Part shown: one piece after another, positions 52,263-61,063 of the stretch
Numbering within the stretch: position 1 is the first letter of the stretch
Layout of the letters: each line of letters starts with the position of its first letter
Assembly: GCF_003612555.1 (NCBI RefSeq)
Contig: NZ_RAZF01000008.1
Span: forward strand, 1 to 64,000
From: Acutalibacter sp. 1XD8-33
GTDB taxonomy: Bacteria; Bacillota; Clostridia; Oscillospirales; Acutalibacteraceae
Reading direction: 5' to 3'
DNA length: 64,000 bases
Notes under the pieces: generated by a model
What the model was told of the DNA's origin: nothing
Seen by the model: the letters and a program-made list of their open reading frames with translations, nothing else
The model's database searches: none
Position numbers and translations under genes: made by a program

Positions 52263-54641
52263 TTATAGCTCGTTTGCCAAGCTCATTGCATATCGCACAG
52301 AGGCCATCGCATCCGCACCGTAAAAATCCGCACCGATCATGTCGGCGTATTCTTGCGTGAGCACCGCGCCGCCTACCATAATCTTAGCCCAAGGAGTCTC
52401 CTGACGAAGAAGCTGTATGGTTTCTTTCATATTCACTACAGTAGTCGTCATCAGTGCGCTAAGGCCTACCAATCCAGCCCGCTCTCTCTTGACAGTATCT
52501 ACTACCACTTCGTGAGGAACATCCTTCCCTAAATCGATTACATGAAAGCCATAATTCTCTAAAAGCACCTTTACGATATTTTTTCCAATGTCATGGACGT
52601 CTCCTTTCACCGTCGCAATAATAATCGTCAATTTGCTTTGTTCAGAGCTTTGACCGCCTATATGGGACTTGATAACGTCAAAGGCAGCTTTTGCGGCATC
52701 CGCACTCATAAGCAGCTGGGGCAGAAACAACGTTTTCGCCTCAAATTTTCGGCCGACTTCATCCAAAGCAGGAATGATTTCCTGATCAATTAGTTCTAGG
52801 CCTGACATATTTTTCTCCGCTTTCTGAGCAGCCAGGGCTGCGGCATCTTTTAGTCCTTTCTCAATGGCTTCCCGTAGGGAATAATCAGCTACAGCCGTAA
52901 CAGGCGCGGAAGGGGATTGCTGTGTATACGCATCAATATAGGCCATACAGTTTTCATCATAGCCGGAAAGAGCGCAGAAGGCCCGGTAAGCACGCATCAT
53001 TCCTTCTGAAAGGGGGTTCATAATTGCAGCGTTCAATCCTGATTGCAAAGCCATAAGAAAGAACGCTGCTGTCACGTTTTCTCGTTGCGGCAGACCAAAG
53101 GAAACGTTTGAAACTCCCAAAGACGTATATACCCCTAATTCCTGACGGATTCGAGCCAGCGCCTCCAATGTAACAAGCGCCGCATTCTTTCCCGCGCTGA
53201 CTGCCATAGTAAGGGGATCAATAATAATATCTCTTTTTGTGATTCCGTAGGTTTCGGCAGTTTCAATGATATGCCGCGCGGCATCTACACGGCCCTGTAC
53301 AGTTTCAGGAATGCCCGCTTCTGTGATGGTTAGACCAATGACAACTCCGCCATACTTTTTTACCAAAGGAAAGATCGCCTCCATGGAACTCTGTTTTGCT
53401 GTCACAGAGTTTACCAGTGGCTTCCCATTATAAATCCTCATGGCGCTTTCCATAACTTCAGGATCAGAAGTGTCAATTTGCAAAGGCAGAGGGGAGAGGG
53501 ACTGCAATTCTGTCACTGTCTGGCACATGATGTCCTGTTCGTCAATCTCAGGCAACCCCACATTAACGTCCAAAATGTGTGCTCCCGCGTCCTGCTGTGC
53601 AATCCCTTCCCGCAAAATATATGGCAAATCATTGTTCCGAAGAGCTTGTTTAAATCTGGACTTTCCTGTTGGATTGATACGCTCGCCGATAATTACAGGA
53701 AAATTGCCGAATTCTACCGTCTGGCTTCCAGATGTCACCACAGTAGAATGGACTTCAGGCAGCTTCTGACAAGGTATCGTGTTACAAAGAGAAACTGTCT
53801 GGCGCAAATGGTCCGGTGTGGTCCCGCAGCATCCGCCAATCGCCCAGGCGCCAGCCTTTACGATCTCCTTCATCAATAAAGAAAATTCCTCGGGACCTAC
53901 ATCATACAAGGTCTTTCCTTCCTGCTCCCTGGGCAACCCCGCATTGGGATTCACTATCAATGGCAGCGAAGTGATCGCACGAAGCTCCTGAATTAATCCC
54001 AACATTTGTGCAGGGCCTAATCCACAGTTCATTCCCATTGCATCTGCACCAAGGCCTTCTAATACCGCTGCCGCAGTTCTAATATCTCCTCCAGTAAGCA
54101 GTTTACCCTGCTCATCAAATGTCAATGTTACAAAAGCTGGAAGTGAAGTGGTCTCCTTTACAGCCAGAAGAGCAGCCTTTGCTTCATATAAATCATTCAT
54201 TGTTTCAATCAAAACGCAGTCTGCACCAGCGGCTGTTCCGGCTTGCGCCATCTGAGAAAAGGCTTGAACCGCCTCCTCAAAGGGCAGTTCACCCAATGGG
54301 GCCAGCAACTTTCCTGTTGGGCCCATATCCAAAGCAACCATCCCATGGCCAGCCTGAGCGACTGCCTGACGGGCTAACTGAACCCCTGAAGAGACTACAG
54401 TTTTTAGGTCAGTATGGTTATCATGGCATTTAAAAGGATTTGCACCAAATGTATTTGCTTTAAGAATATCCGCTCCAGCTTTTAAATAAGAAAGATGGAC
54501 CTCCCGGACTTTTTCAGGATAGCTTAGATTCCATAGCTCGGGCGCTTCACCGGCAGCTAATCCCATACTTTGTAGGATGGTGCCCATAGCGCCGTCAAAG
54601 AAGAGGACTTTTTTTCCGAAATTTTCCAGAATAGAATCCAT
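52263..54641 (-). CDS. metH: cobalamin-dependent methionine synthase (without reactivation domain)
   Basis: A 792-residue enzyme that transfers a methyl group from methyltetrahydrofolate to homocysteine. The homocysteine domain (1-290) has the zinc cysteines in MNCGLG and GGCCGTTP; the folate (pterin) domain spans about 310-570 (GERINPTGKSRFK); the cobalamin domain near the end has DVHDIGKNIV, with the cobalt-binding histidine. The usual C-terminal reactivation domain is missing, but the next gene upstream encodes it as a separate protein. Start at 54641, with AGGAGG about 10 bases away on this strand. Confidence 0.95.
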   Translation of the reverse strand: MDSILENFGKKVLFFDGAMGTILQSMGLAAGEAPELWNLSYPEKVREVHLSYLKAGADILKANTFGANPFKCHDNHTDLKTVVSSGVQLARQAVAQAGHGMVALDMGPTGKLLAPLGELPFEEAVQAFSQMAQAGTAAGADCVLIETMNDLYEAKAALLAVKETTSLPAFVTLTFDEQGKLLTGGDIRTAAAVLEGLGADAMGMNCGLGPAQMLGLIQELRAITSLPLIVNPNAGLPREQEGKTLYDVGPEEFSLLMKEIVKAGAWAIGGCCGTTPDHLRQTVSLCNTIPCQKLPEVHSTVVTSGSQTVEFGNFPVIIGERINPTGKSRFKQALRNNDLPYILREGIAQQDAGAHILDVNVGLPEIDEQDIMCQTVTELQSLSPLPLQIDTSDPEVMESAMRIYNGKPLVNSVTAKQSSMEAIFPLVKKYGGVVIGLTITEAGIPETVQGRVDAARHIIETAETYGITKRDIIIDPLTMAVSAGKNAALVTLEALARIRQELGVYTSLGVSNVSFGLPQRENVTAAFFLMALQSGLNAAIMNPLSEGMMRAYRAFCALSGYDENCMAYIDAYTQQSPSAPVTAVADYSLREAIEKGLKDAAALAAQKAEKNMSGLELIDQEIIPALDEVGRKFEAKTLFLPQLLMSADAAKAAFDVIKSHIGGQSSEQSKLTIIIATVKGDVHDIGKNIVKVLLENYGFHVIDLGKDVPHEVVVDTVKRERAGLVGLSALMTTTVVNMKETIQLLRQETPWAKIMVGGAVLTQEYADMIGADFYGADAMASVRYAMSLANEL

Positions 54642-54642
54642 A

Positions 54643-55296
54643 TTAATATTTTTTCCTCCTAAATGGACAATTTTTCATAGAACAAGACATACATTTATTA
54701 ATGTGACAAAGAGAGGGATCCCTAGAAAGTCCGATTATCGCTGTTATCGATTTAAACGGAACCATTAAAAAATTTTCTGTGAGCGTGACCCCAATTTTCT
54801 TTGAGATTTCCAGCATATTAAATACTATGCGTTGATTTTCCAGCTGAAAATCTCCATAGCCAGGACTATACCTGGGACGAAGATACATTTTGTTCTGTTC
54901 GGCATAGTCCTCCAATTCTTTCTGTGCTATATCCGTATAATGCTCAATATAAGCTGCTGCAACAGCCTGCACTACAGGAAGCATAGGAACATTTGTAATG
55001 CTATATCGCTTTACAAGTGAGTCAACACCAACCCCTAAAGTACTGGCAAAAAGAAAACCTTGCTGACATCCCTCCAAATGCTGCGATAAATCTCTACTCT
55101 TTATTGGCGTTCCGTCTAAGATTATGCAATCTTCAGAGGCGATCACTTCTATAGAGACAAGACGCGCAATATGTTTTGGCCGAGATGTCCGAATCACTTC
55201 ATCTTCTGCCCGGTTAATCATGGAATTTATTGTGTCATTATTCTGTGCAGCCCCTATATACCGAAGAACTTCATCTCTATCCAGCATAACGTTCAC
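54643..55296 (-). CDS. methionine synthase activation-domain protein
   Basis: A 217-residue protein resembling the reactivation domain of MetH. The segment RPRYSPGYGDFQLENQR, then IGVTLTENFLMVPFKSITAII matches the 'RPAPGYP...IGVxLTExxAMxPxASV' pattern of that domain. A C-terminal cysteine set, CHINKCMSC and CPFRR, may hold a metal or Fe-S cluster. It lies between metF and metH and overlaps metF by 4 bases, so the three act in one operon. It would reduce and re-methylate inactive cobalamin on MetH using SAM. Confidence 0.85.
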   Translation of the reverse strand: MNVMLDRDEVLRYIGAAQNNDTINSMINRAEDEVIRTSRPKHIARLVSIEVIASEDCIILDGTPIKSRDLSQHLEGCQQGFLFASTLGVGVDSLVKRYSITNVPMLPVVQAVAAAYIEHYTDIAQKELEDYAEQNKMYLRPRYSPGYGDFQLENQRIVFNMLEISKKIGVTLTENFLMVPFKSITAIIGLSRDPSLCHINKCMSCSMKNCPFRRKKY

Positions 55297-56156
55297 CTTA
55301 AAATATGGTCGAGATTATGAAGAATCTTTTCTGCCGTTGTGGGCCGGTTCATTGTATACAAGTGAATATGCTTTACACCATTGGCAATCAAGTCAACAAT
55401 TTGATCTGTAGCATAGGCCACCCCCGCCTGTTCCATTGCCTGGGGATTATCTGAAAACTTGTCCGCAATAGCAAGAAAACGCGCGGGCATAGCTGCACCA
55501 GATAGCTCTGCAGAGCGCTTGACCTGTTTGGCATTGATAATTGGCATAATTCCAGGGATAATTGGAACACGAATTCCGACGGCTAAGGCCCTGTAGAGAA
55601 AATTATAGAAAAGATTGTTATCAAAAAACATCTGTGTGGTTAAGAAGTCCACCCCCGCGTCTACCTTTTCTTTTAAGTAAAGAAGATCTTCTTTTTTATG
55701 AGAACACTCTACATGGCCCTCAGGATAGCAGGCGCCACCGATACAAAAATCACCGTTGCGGCGAATATCCCGAATCAGCTCTATGGCATGGCTGTATTGA
55801 CCAGGGCCTGCAAAATCGACTGGCTTATCACCACGCAAAGCCATAATGTTTTCAATGCCGCAGTTCTTTAGTCCTTCTAGGTGGTCATGGATATGCCTTT
55901 GCGTGGAATCAATACAGGTAAGGTGAGCAAGTGCAGTTGTTCTGCACTGATTTTGAATATAGGAGGCAACTTCTGTCGTTTTTTTAGAAGTGCTTCCGCC
56001 GGCGCCATAGGTTACACTTATAAAATCTACCCCCATTGCGCTGATACGATCTACAACCTGAAAAACTTCGTTGAAATTTCCCTCCTTTTTGGGCGGAAAT
56101 ATTTCACAGGAAAATGTTATTTTATTTTCCTCTTTCAGTAGATCTCGAATCTTCAT
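55293..56156 (-). CDS. metF: methylenetetrahydrofolate reductase
   Basis: A 287-residue flavoenzyme that makes 5-methyltetrahydrofolate, the methyl donor for MetH. Motifs are FSCEIFPPKKEG, SVTYGAGGST, HLTCIDSTQ, ALRGDKPVD and FLTTQMFFDN. It is the first gene of the minus-strand operon metF - activation protein - metH, with AGGGGA before the start. No SAM riboswitch is visible in the 128-base upstream gap. Confidence 0.95.
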   Translation of the reverse strand: MKIRDLLKEENKITFSCEIFPPKKEGNFNEVFQVVDRISAMGVDFISVTYGAGGSTSKKTTEVASYIQNQCRTTALAHLTCIDSTQRHIHDHLEGLKNCGIENIMALRGDKPVDFAGPGQYSHAIELIRDIRRNGDFCIGGACYPEGHVECSHKKEDLLYLKEKVDAGVDFLTTQMFFDNNLFYNFLYRALAVGIRVPIIPGIMPIINAKQVKRSAELSGAAMPARFLAIADKFSDNPQAMEQAGVAYATDQIVDLIANGVKHIHLYTMNRPTTAEKILHNLDHILR

Positions 56157-56205
56157 ACGTATTCATCCCCTTATATCTCTCTACAAACAGAAATTTCACG
56201 CGTTT

Positions 56206-56234
56206 ATTATATCATAATTTGCTCATTTTGAAAA
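56206..56234 (-). promoter_or_regulatory. SigA-type promoter for metF operon
   Basis: On the minus strand: TTTTCA (56229-56234), 17 bases, TATAAT (56206-56211). Confidence 0.75.
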
Positions 56235-56236
56235 GA

Positions 56237-56265
56237 GAATACTTTTTCCCTTGATAACATAGCTA
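56237..56265 (+). promoter_or_regulatory. SigE-type promoter for cwlD
   Basis: GAATACT (all seven match KHATAHT), 14 bases, CATAGCTA (five of eight match CATACAHT), 19 bases before ATG 56285. cwlD is expressed during sporulation in B. subtilis. Its -35 is two bases from the metF -35 on the other strand. Confidence 0.6.
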
Positions 56266-56284
56266 TTTCCAGGAGGGAGTTTAA

Positions 56285-57040
56285 ATGAAACACAAGTTTG
56301 TAGTCTCGCTTTTGTTCGCTGCGTCCATTGCTCTTTTTGCCATGCAAACCTTGCAGGCCTTTGGAATTGTGGCATTTCATGCAGACTTTTTTAAGAAAAA
56401 AGGCACCATTGTTCTGGATGCTGGTCACGGAGGAGAGGATGGAGGCGCGGTGGGAACAAATGGTGTGCTGGAAAAGGAGATCAACCTGGCTATCGCGTTG
56501 GAATTAGAAAAAAATTTACGACAAAATAATTTTGATGTGATTATGATTCGAGGCAGTGACTGTTCTGTGGGTGACCAGAGTCTGGGCACGATTGCAGAAC
56601 GGAAGCGCTCTGATACCAAAGCGAGACTCCGCATGGTCGAGGAAGCTGGAGATTGCCTGTTTATCAGCATCCATCAAAATCATTTTTCTCAAAGCCGCTA
56701 TAATGGAGCGCAAGTGTTCTATTCAGCGAACCGGCCTGAAAGTGCCAGCCTGGCCGAAGCAGTCCGCCAGAATATTGTGAGCTCCCTTCAGCCAGACAAC
56801 AAAAGAGAAAATAAGCAAGCAGATAAAAACATCTATATTTTGCATCATTGTCAGGTTCCCGCCATATTGGTAGAGTGCGGCTTCTTGTCAAATCCTGTCG
56901 AAAATGAAAAATTGTGCCTGGAAAGCTATCAAAAGGAAATGGCCGCAGCTATTTACAATGGTGTAATCGACTATCTACAAAATGATAAAAATACAGAAAT
57001 GACAGTCAAGTCAGAAATTCAAGGCTTGGCAAATACTTAA
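56285..57040 (+). CDS. cwlD: N-acetylmuramoyl-L-alanine amidase CwlD
   Basis: A 251-residue zinc amidase (Amidase_3). An N-terminal membrane helix or signal (about 4-24) precedes VLDAGHGGEDGGAVG with the first zinc histidine, VLEKEINLAIALEL with the glutamate, FISIHQNHF with the second histidine, and VECGFLSNP with the catalytic glutamate. In spores CwlD trims peptides from cortex peptidoglycan before muramic lactam formation, a step needed for germination. AGGAGGGAG is a strong ribosome binding site. Confidence 0.92.
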   Translation: MKHKFVVSLLFAASIALFAMQTLQAFGIVAFHADFFKKKGTIVLDAGHGGEDGGAVGTNGVLEKEINLAIALELEKNLRQNNFDVIMIRGSDCSVGDQSLGTIAERKRSDTKARLRMVEEAGDCLFISIHQNHFSQSRYNGAQVFYSANRPESASLAEAVRQNIVSSLQPDNKRENKQADKNIYILHHCQVPAILVECGFLSNPVENEKLCLESYQKEMAAAIYNGVIDYLQNDKNTEMTVKSEIQGLANT

Positions 57041-57054
57041 ATTCATGCTATACT
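57026..57054 (+). promoter_or_regulatory. SigA-type promoter for radA
   Basis: TTGGCA, 17 bases, TATACT. It overlaps the last codons of cwlD, so radA does not depend on sporulation. Confidence 0.8.
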
Positions 57055-57111
57055 TTATAAAATGAAAGGTGTCTATCTAAAATCCAATTATTATGAAAAA
57101 GGAGCCGTTGA

Positions 57112-58491
57112 ATGGCCGGAAAGACAAAACTGATTTATCAATGCACTCAATGTGGATATGAATGCCCAAAATGGACTGGAAAATGTCCTGGCTGTGGTGA
57201 ATGGAATACCTTATTGGAGGTCATTAAGGAACCTATAGCAACTTCACGCAATGGGTCTGCAAAAGCAGGGGGAAATGTTTCCCGGCCAATGGCTATCAAC
57301 GAAATCAGCACTACTGACGAGCATCGATACCATACTGGACTTTCTGAATTAGACCGAGTATTGGGCGGCGGTATCGTGAAAGGATCTTTGGTATTGATTA
57401 GCGGAGATCCAGGTATCGGGAAATCGACAATTTTACTGCAAATCTGTGAATATCTTGGAAAAAATCTACAAATCCTTTATGTTTCCGGAGAAGAGTCCGC
57501 CCGACAGATCAAACTGCGCGCCTCCCGGCTGGGCGTACAAAGTCCCAACCTAAAAATTCTTACAGAAACAGACGTACAATATGTCATTGAGCAAATCCGG
57601 AGTGAATCCCCTAACTTGGTTATGATCGATTCTATCCAGACCATGAATCATACAGAACTGACTTCTTCACCAGGCAGTGTAACCCAGGTAAGAGAATGCA
57701 CCAATACTATGATGCGCTGTGCTAAGGCGCTGGATATTCCAATTATTGTGGTCGGACATGTGAATAAAGACGGCGCGATAGCCGGCCCAAAAGTACTGGA
57801 ACATATTGTAGACGCCGTTCTTCTTTTTGAAGGCGACCGGCAGATGACATATCGGATATTACGAGCTGTCAAAAACCGCTATGGCTCCACCAATGAGATC
57901 GGCGTGTTCGATATGGGAGATAAAGGTCTACAGCAGGTGGAGAATCCATCTCTGGCTATGCTTTCTGGCCGTCCCAAGGACGCCTCCGGAACCTGTGTCA
58001 CGTCTGTAATGGAAGGGTCTCGGCCGCTTCTGGCAGAAATTCAAGGACTTGCAACCACCTCTGGGTTTGGTACGCCCCGGCGTATGGCTACGGGATTTGA
58101 CTATAACCGGCTGGCACTGATTTTAGCTGTGTTGGAAAAACGCGCTGGATACTATTTTTCCAATTTAGACACCTATATCAATGTGGTCGGAGGTTTGCGA
58201 CTGGATGAACCTGCCGTAGACCTGGCAGTAGCAATGGCGTTGGTTTCCAGCTTAAAAGATACTCCCGTTCGGGAAGATACCGTAGTTTTTGGAGAGATCG
58301 GCCTTGCGGGAGAACTTCGCAGCATCAGCCACAGCGACTTGCGGATTTCTGAAGCGGGACGTCTTGGCTTCACCCGGTGTATTTTGCCATATCATGGGTT
58401 AAAAAATCTAGCGGGTAAAACCTTTGATGGAATTGAAGTCATCGGTGCCAAAAATATCCGGCAGGCATTTGAAGCGGCCACATGTGGATGA
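57112..58491 (+). CDS. radA: DNA repair protein RadA
   Basis: A 459-residue RecA-like helicase that promotes branch migration. The zinc finger CTQCGYECPKWTGKCPGC opens the protein, Walker A GDPGIGKST follows, and the RadA-specific motif KNRYGSTNEIGVF is present. The C-terminal third resembles the Lon protease fold (VVGGLRLDEPAVDLAVA). GGAGCC is 8 bases from ATG. Its end overlaps the next gene by 10 bases. Confidence 0.95.
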   Translation: MAGKTKLIYQCTQCGYECPKWTGKCPGCGEWNTLLEVIKEPIATSRNGSAKAGGNVSRPMAINEISTTDEHRYHTGLSELDRVLGGGIVKGSLVLISGDPGIGKSTILLQICEYLGKNLQILYVSGEESARQIKLRASRLGVQSPNLKILTETDVQYVIEQIRSESPNLVMIDSIQTMNHTELTSSPGSVTQVRECTNTMMRCAKALDIPIIVVGHVNKDGAIAGPKVLEHIVDAVLLFEGDRQMTYRILRAVKNRYGSTNEIGVFDMGDKGLQQVENPSLAMLSGRPKDASGTCVTSVMEGSRPLLAEIQGLATTSGFGTPRRMATGFDYNRLALILAVLEKRAGYYFSNLDTYINVVGGLRLDEPAVDLAVAMALVSSLKDTPVREDTVVFGEIGLAGELRSISHSDLRISEAGRLGFTRCILPYHGLKNLAGKTFDGIEVIGAKNIRQAFEAATCG

Positions 58492-59207
58492 CCCGGCTGC
58501 CAGAAGTGCCAGTAAAAGCAGTGCTGGTTTCTGGGGAATACCCCCGGCTGATCTCTGCTTTACAGCGGCTGGGAATCACAACGATTTCCACTAAAAGGGA
58601 TTTCCGTCTGCCCGAGCCGGTTTCTTGGCACCCTGATATGCAGGTCTGCCTGTTAAAAGAAAAGATGTTTGTTTTGCGGGCCTCTCCTACAAAAGAAATC
58701 CTGTGGCAAGCTGGGCTACCCGCCCAAGAAACAGAAAAATCACCTGGCAAATGGTATCCACAAGATGTATTATGCAATGTGTTGGCATGGGACAACTATG
58801 TTATGGGAAATCTTAAGACTGCCGATCCCAATATTGTATCCATGGCGGACAAGCTGGGAATGCAATGGCTTGCGGTAAAACAAGGATACACAGCCTGTTC
58901 CACCGTGCTTGTTGATCATTCCTCCGCCATTACTGCGGATTTAGGCGTTTCACGGCAACTAAATAGAAACGGAATGCGGGTGTTGGAGATTCAACCGGGC
59001 TGCATTGGTTTACCGGGGTATGATACTGGACTCTTGGGCGGCTGCTGTGGGAAGATTGCCCCAGACAAGCTGGTATTCTCCGGACAATTGGACAGCCACC
59101 CGGAAGGTTGGATAATACGAGAATTCTTAGCCTCCAGAGAGATTCAGGCAATTGAACTGCTTCCAGGTGAATTGATTGATGTGGGTGGAATCATGGCAGT
59201 GCTCTGA
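58482..59207 (+). CDS. DUF6873-like protein (GME-fold candidate)
   Basis: A 241-residue protein with a repeated alpha/beta pattern and conserved-looking segments SMADKLGMQWLAVKQGYTACST, QPGCIGLPGYDTGLLGGCCG and FSGQLDSHPEG. The patterns suggest the amidinotransferase-like (GME) fold, but the catalytic residues cannot be assigned safely. It overlaps radA by 10 bases; ATG 58488 is an alternative start. Function unknown; the cysteine-rich GGCCGK element may be the active site. Confidence 0.65.
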   Translation: MWMTRLPEVPVKAVLVSGEYPRLISALQRLGITTISTKRDFRLPEPVSWHPDMQVCLLKEKMFVLRASPTKEILWQAGLPAQETEKSPGKWYPQDVLCNVLAWDNYVMGNLKTADPNIVSMADKLGMQWLAVKQGYTACSTVLVDHSSAITADLGVSRQLNRNGMRVLEIQPGCIGLPGYDTGLLGGCCGKIAPDKLVFSGQLDSHPEGWIIREFLASREIQAIELLPGELIDVGGIMAVL

Positions 59208-59239
59208 AATTACGTTCGATAAAATAGGGGAGGAATTCA

Positions 59240-59869
59240 ATGGAAAACCCATGGAAGCAAGTTCCATTATCAAGTTATGAGTTGCATATGAGCCAAAAAA
59301 ATGTGGCTCAATTGCAAATATTAAATAAAATTATGGAAAAACAGTTCAAAGTTTGCGCCAAATCTTCCGATGCAGCAGTACTAGGGGTAGCGGGCGGCAA
59401 CGGCCTGGAACACTGTCACCTTAAAAAAGTGTATGGGATTGATATTAATCCTCAATATTTGCAAGCATGTGCGGCAAGGTTTCAGGGTAGTTTGGACAGT
59501 CAGCTCGAGCTTTGGGAAATGGATTTAAGAGAACCTTTTGCCAAACTGCCTAAGGTGGATCTCGTTCTAGCCAATCTGCTGGTGGAATACATCGGCATAG
59601 AAATTTTTTGTGAAAAGATAGCGGAAGCGCTACCCAAGCATGTTTCATGCGTGATACAAAAAGTAACTGGAGATTTGGATTTTGTATCACGATCTCCATA
59701 TCAAGACCAGTTGCAACCGATCGGACGTCTGCACAGTGATATAGATAAGGCCAAACTGACGCTCAAGATGAGAGAAATTGGATATTCTTTGGTTTTAAGC
59801 GAAATCTGGGCGTTACCGGATGGAAAGCAGCTGCTTCGTTTGGACTACCAATCCAATATGAAAATATGA
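59240..59869 (+). CDS. class I SAM-dependent methyltransferase
   Basis: A 209-residue enzyme. Motif I is AVLGVAGGNGLEHC near residue 48, followed by VYGIDINPQYLQAC and VDLVLANLLVEYIG. The Gly-rich loop is GVAGGNG in place of GxGxG. The substrate is not known. GGGGAGG precedes the ATG, about 10 bases away. It lies 32 bases after the DUF6873-like gene and before a palindrome and xerC. Confidence 0.82.
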   Translation: MENPWKQVPLSSYELHMSQKNVAQLQILNKIMEKQFKVCAKSSDAAVLGVAGGNGLEHCHLKKVYGIDINPQYLQACAARFQGSLDSQLELWEMDLREPFAKLPKVDLVLANLLVEYIGIEIFCEKIAEALPKHVSCVIQKVTGDLDFVSRSPYQDQLQPIGRLHSDIDKAKLTLKMREIGYSLVLSEIWALPDGKQLLRLDYQSNMKI

Positions 59870-59898
59870 ATAGGTAAGGGAAGAAAATGAACCATTGG

Positions 59899-59930
59899 CA
59901 ATTATACAAAATGAATATTTTGTATAATTG
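59899..59930. repeat. perfect 14-bp inverted repeat before xerC
   Basis: CAATTATACAAAAT, GAAT, ATTTTGTATAATTG. The right arm contains TATAAT (59923-59928), which would be the xerC -10 box, although its -35 is not recognisable. The palindrome is 14 bases before the start codon and could be an operator, or a hairpin that includes the -10 region. Confidence 0.7.
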
Positions 59931-59944
59931 AGGGGGGCAAAAAA

Positions 59945-60958
59945 ATGAGCTTTTCCATTAAGGATGAAATGCCGGATCTCGTTCAACAGTATGCCATGTA
60001 TCTAAGAAATATCAAGGGATTATCTGGCAAAACGGTAGAAAGCTATTGCATGGATTTGCGAACATTTTTCCGATTTCTAAAGCATAGCCAAGGTCTCGTG
60101 TGCACTGAACTTCCATTGGATGAAATTTCAATACGGGATATTGATCTAGACTTTATTCGTGGCATTACTACTTATCAGATTTTTGAATTTATGAACTATG
60201 TTGCAGATGAACGAAACAATCTCAGTTCTACCCGCCAACGAAAATCTTCCTCCTTGAAGTCCTTTTTCAAATACTTGACGATCCATGAAAAGCTTTTAAG
60301 CGAAAACCCCACAGATAATCTAACTCCGCCAAAATCTAAAAAGGCTCTTCCCCATTTTCTTTCTCTCGAACAAAGTGTCGAACTCCTTCAAGCGGTGGAA
60401 GGCCCAGACCAAGAGCGAGATCGCTGTATGCTCACGCTGTTTTTAAATTGCGGAATGCGTCTCTCAGAACTGGTAAGTATCAATATTTCAGATGTATTGC
60501 GAAACAATAATACACTACGCATCCTTGGAAAAGGTAATAAAGAACGAATTGTATATTTGAACCAAGCCTGTCTAGAAGCTATTGACAGCTATCTGGCTGT
60601 ACGCCCGAAAGACGGTGTAATTGATCGGAATGCCTTATTTCTTAGCAGTCGCAAGCAGCGGATCAGTCCTAAAACCGTGCAGTTTATTGTGAAAAAGTAT
60701 TTAGCAAAAATCGGTTTGGAAGGTCCTGGATATTCCGTACATAAGCTGCGGCATACAGCAGCAACGCTTATGTATCGCTATGGCGACGTAGACATTCGAG
60801 TTTTGCAGGACATCTTAGGGCATGAGAATCTGGGTACCACAGAAATATATACACATACCTCTAACGAACAAATGGAAGCGGCTGTTAATTCTAACCCGCT
60901 GGCAAAAATAACTCCACAAAAATCTCGAAAAGATCCTGCAAAGGATAACGACGACTAA
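59945..60958 (+). CDS. xerC: tyrosine recombinase XerC-like
   Basis: A 337-residue recombinase. The catalytic set is R172 (CGMRLSEL), H266 and R269 (SVHKLRHTAA), H293 (LGHENLG) and Y302 (TEIYTHT). The N-terminal SAM-like DNA-binding domain is present. The C-terminal end is short and basic. Together with xerD 1.1 kb away it is a likely chromosome-dimer resolution pair acting at dif, but a phage-type integrase role cannot be excluded. GGGGGG precedes ATG 59945. Confidence 0.88.
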   Translation: MSFSIKDEMPDLVQQYAMYLRNIKGLSGKTVESYCMDLRTFFRFLKHSQGLVCTELPLDEISIRDIDLDFIRGITTYQIFEFMNYVADERNNLSSTRQRKSSSLKSFFKYLTIHEKLLSENPTDNLTPPKSKKALPHFLSLEQSVELLQAVEGPDQERDRCMLTLFLNCGMRLSELVSINISDVLRNNNTLRILGKGNKERIVYLNQACLEAIDSYLAVRPKDGVIDRNALFLSSRKQRISPKTVQFIVKKYLAKIGLEGPGYSVHKLRHTAATLMYRYGDVDIRVLQDILGHENLGTTEIYTHTSNEQMEAAVNSNPLAKITPQKSRKDPAKDNDD

Positions 60959-60970
60959 TTTCATACATAC

Positions 60971-61008
60971 AAAAAGTACTGGAGAGAAAGTCTCTCCAGT
61001 ACTTTTTT
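60971..61008. terminator. bidirectional terminator between xerC and the YesL-like gene
   Basis: AAAAAGTACTGGAGAGA pairs with TCTCTCCAGTACTTTTT (17 pairs) around a three-base loop. T runs lie on both strands, serving two converging genes. Confidence 0.95.
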
Positions 61009-61063
61009 CTTGCGACCAAACCGCAAGCTAAACAGGGCTCGTCCCTTCCATAAAAAACTTTAT

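Noticed and set aside
56157-56284. A SAM riboswitch or T-box before metF
   Set aside because: The leader from the predicted promoter is under 60 bases, with no multi-helix core or antiterminator.
59899-59930. A dif site for XerC/XerD at the palindrome
   Set aside because: dif half sites have their ATAA/TTAT ends next to the centre; here they are on the outside and the centre has four bases, so it is more likely an operator or hairpin.
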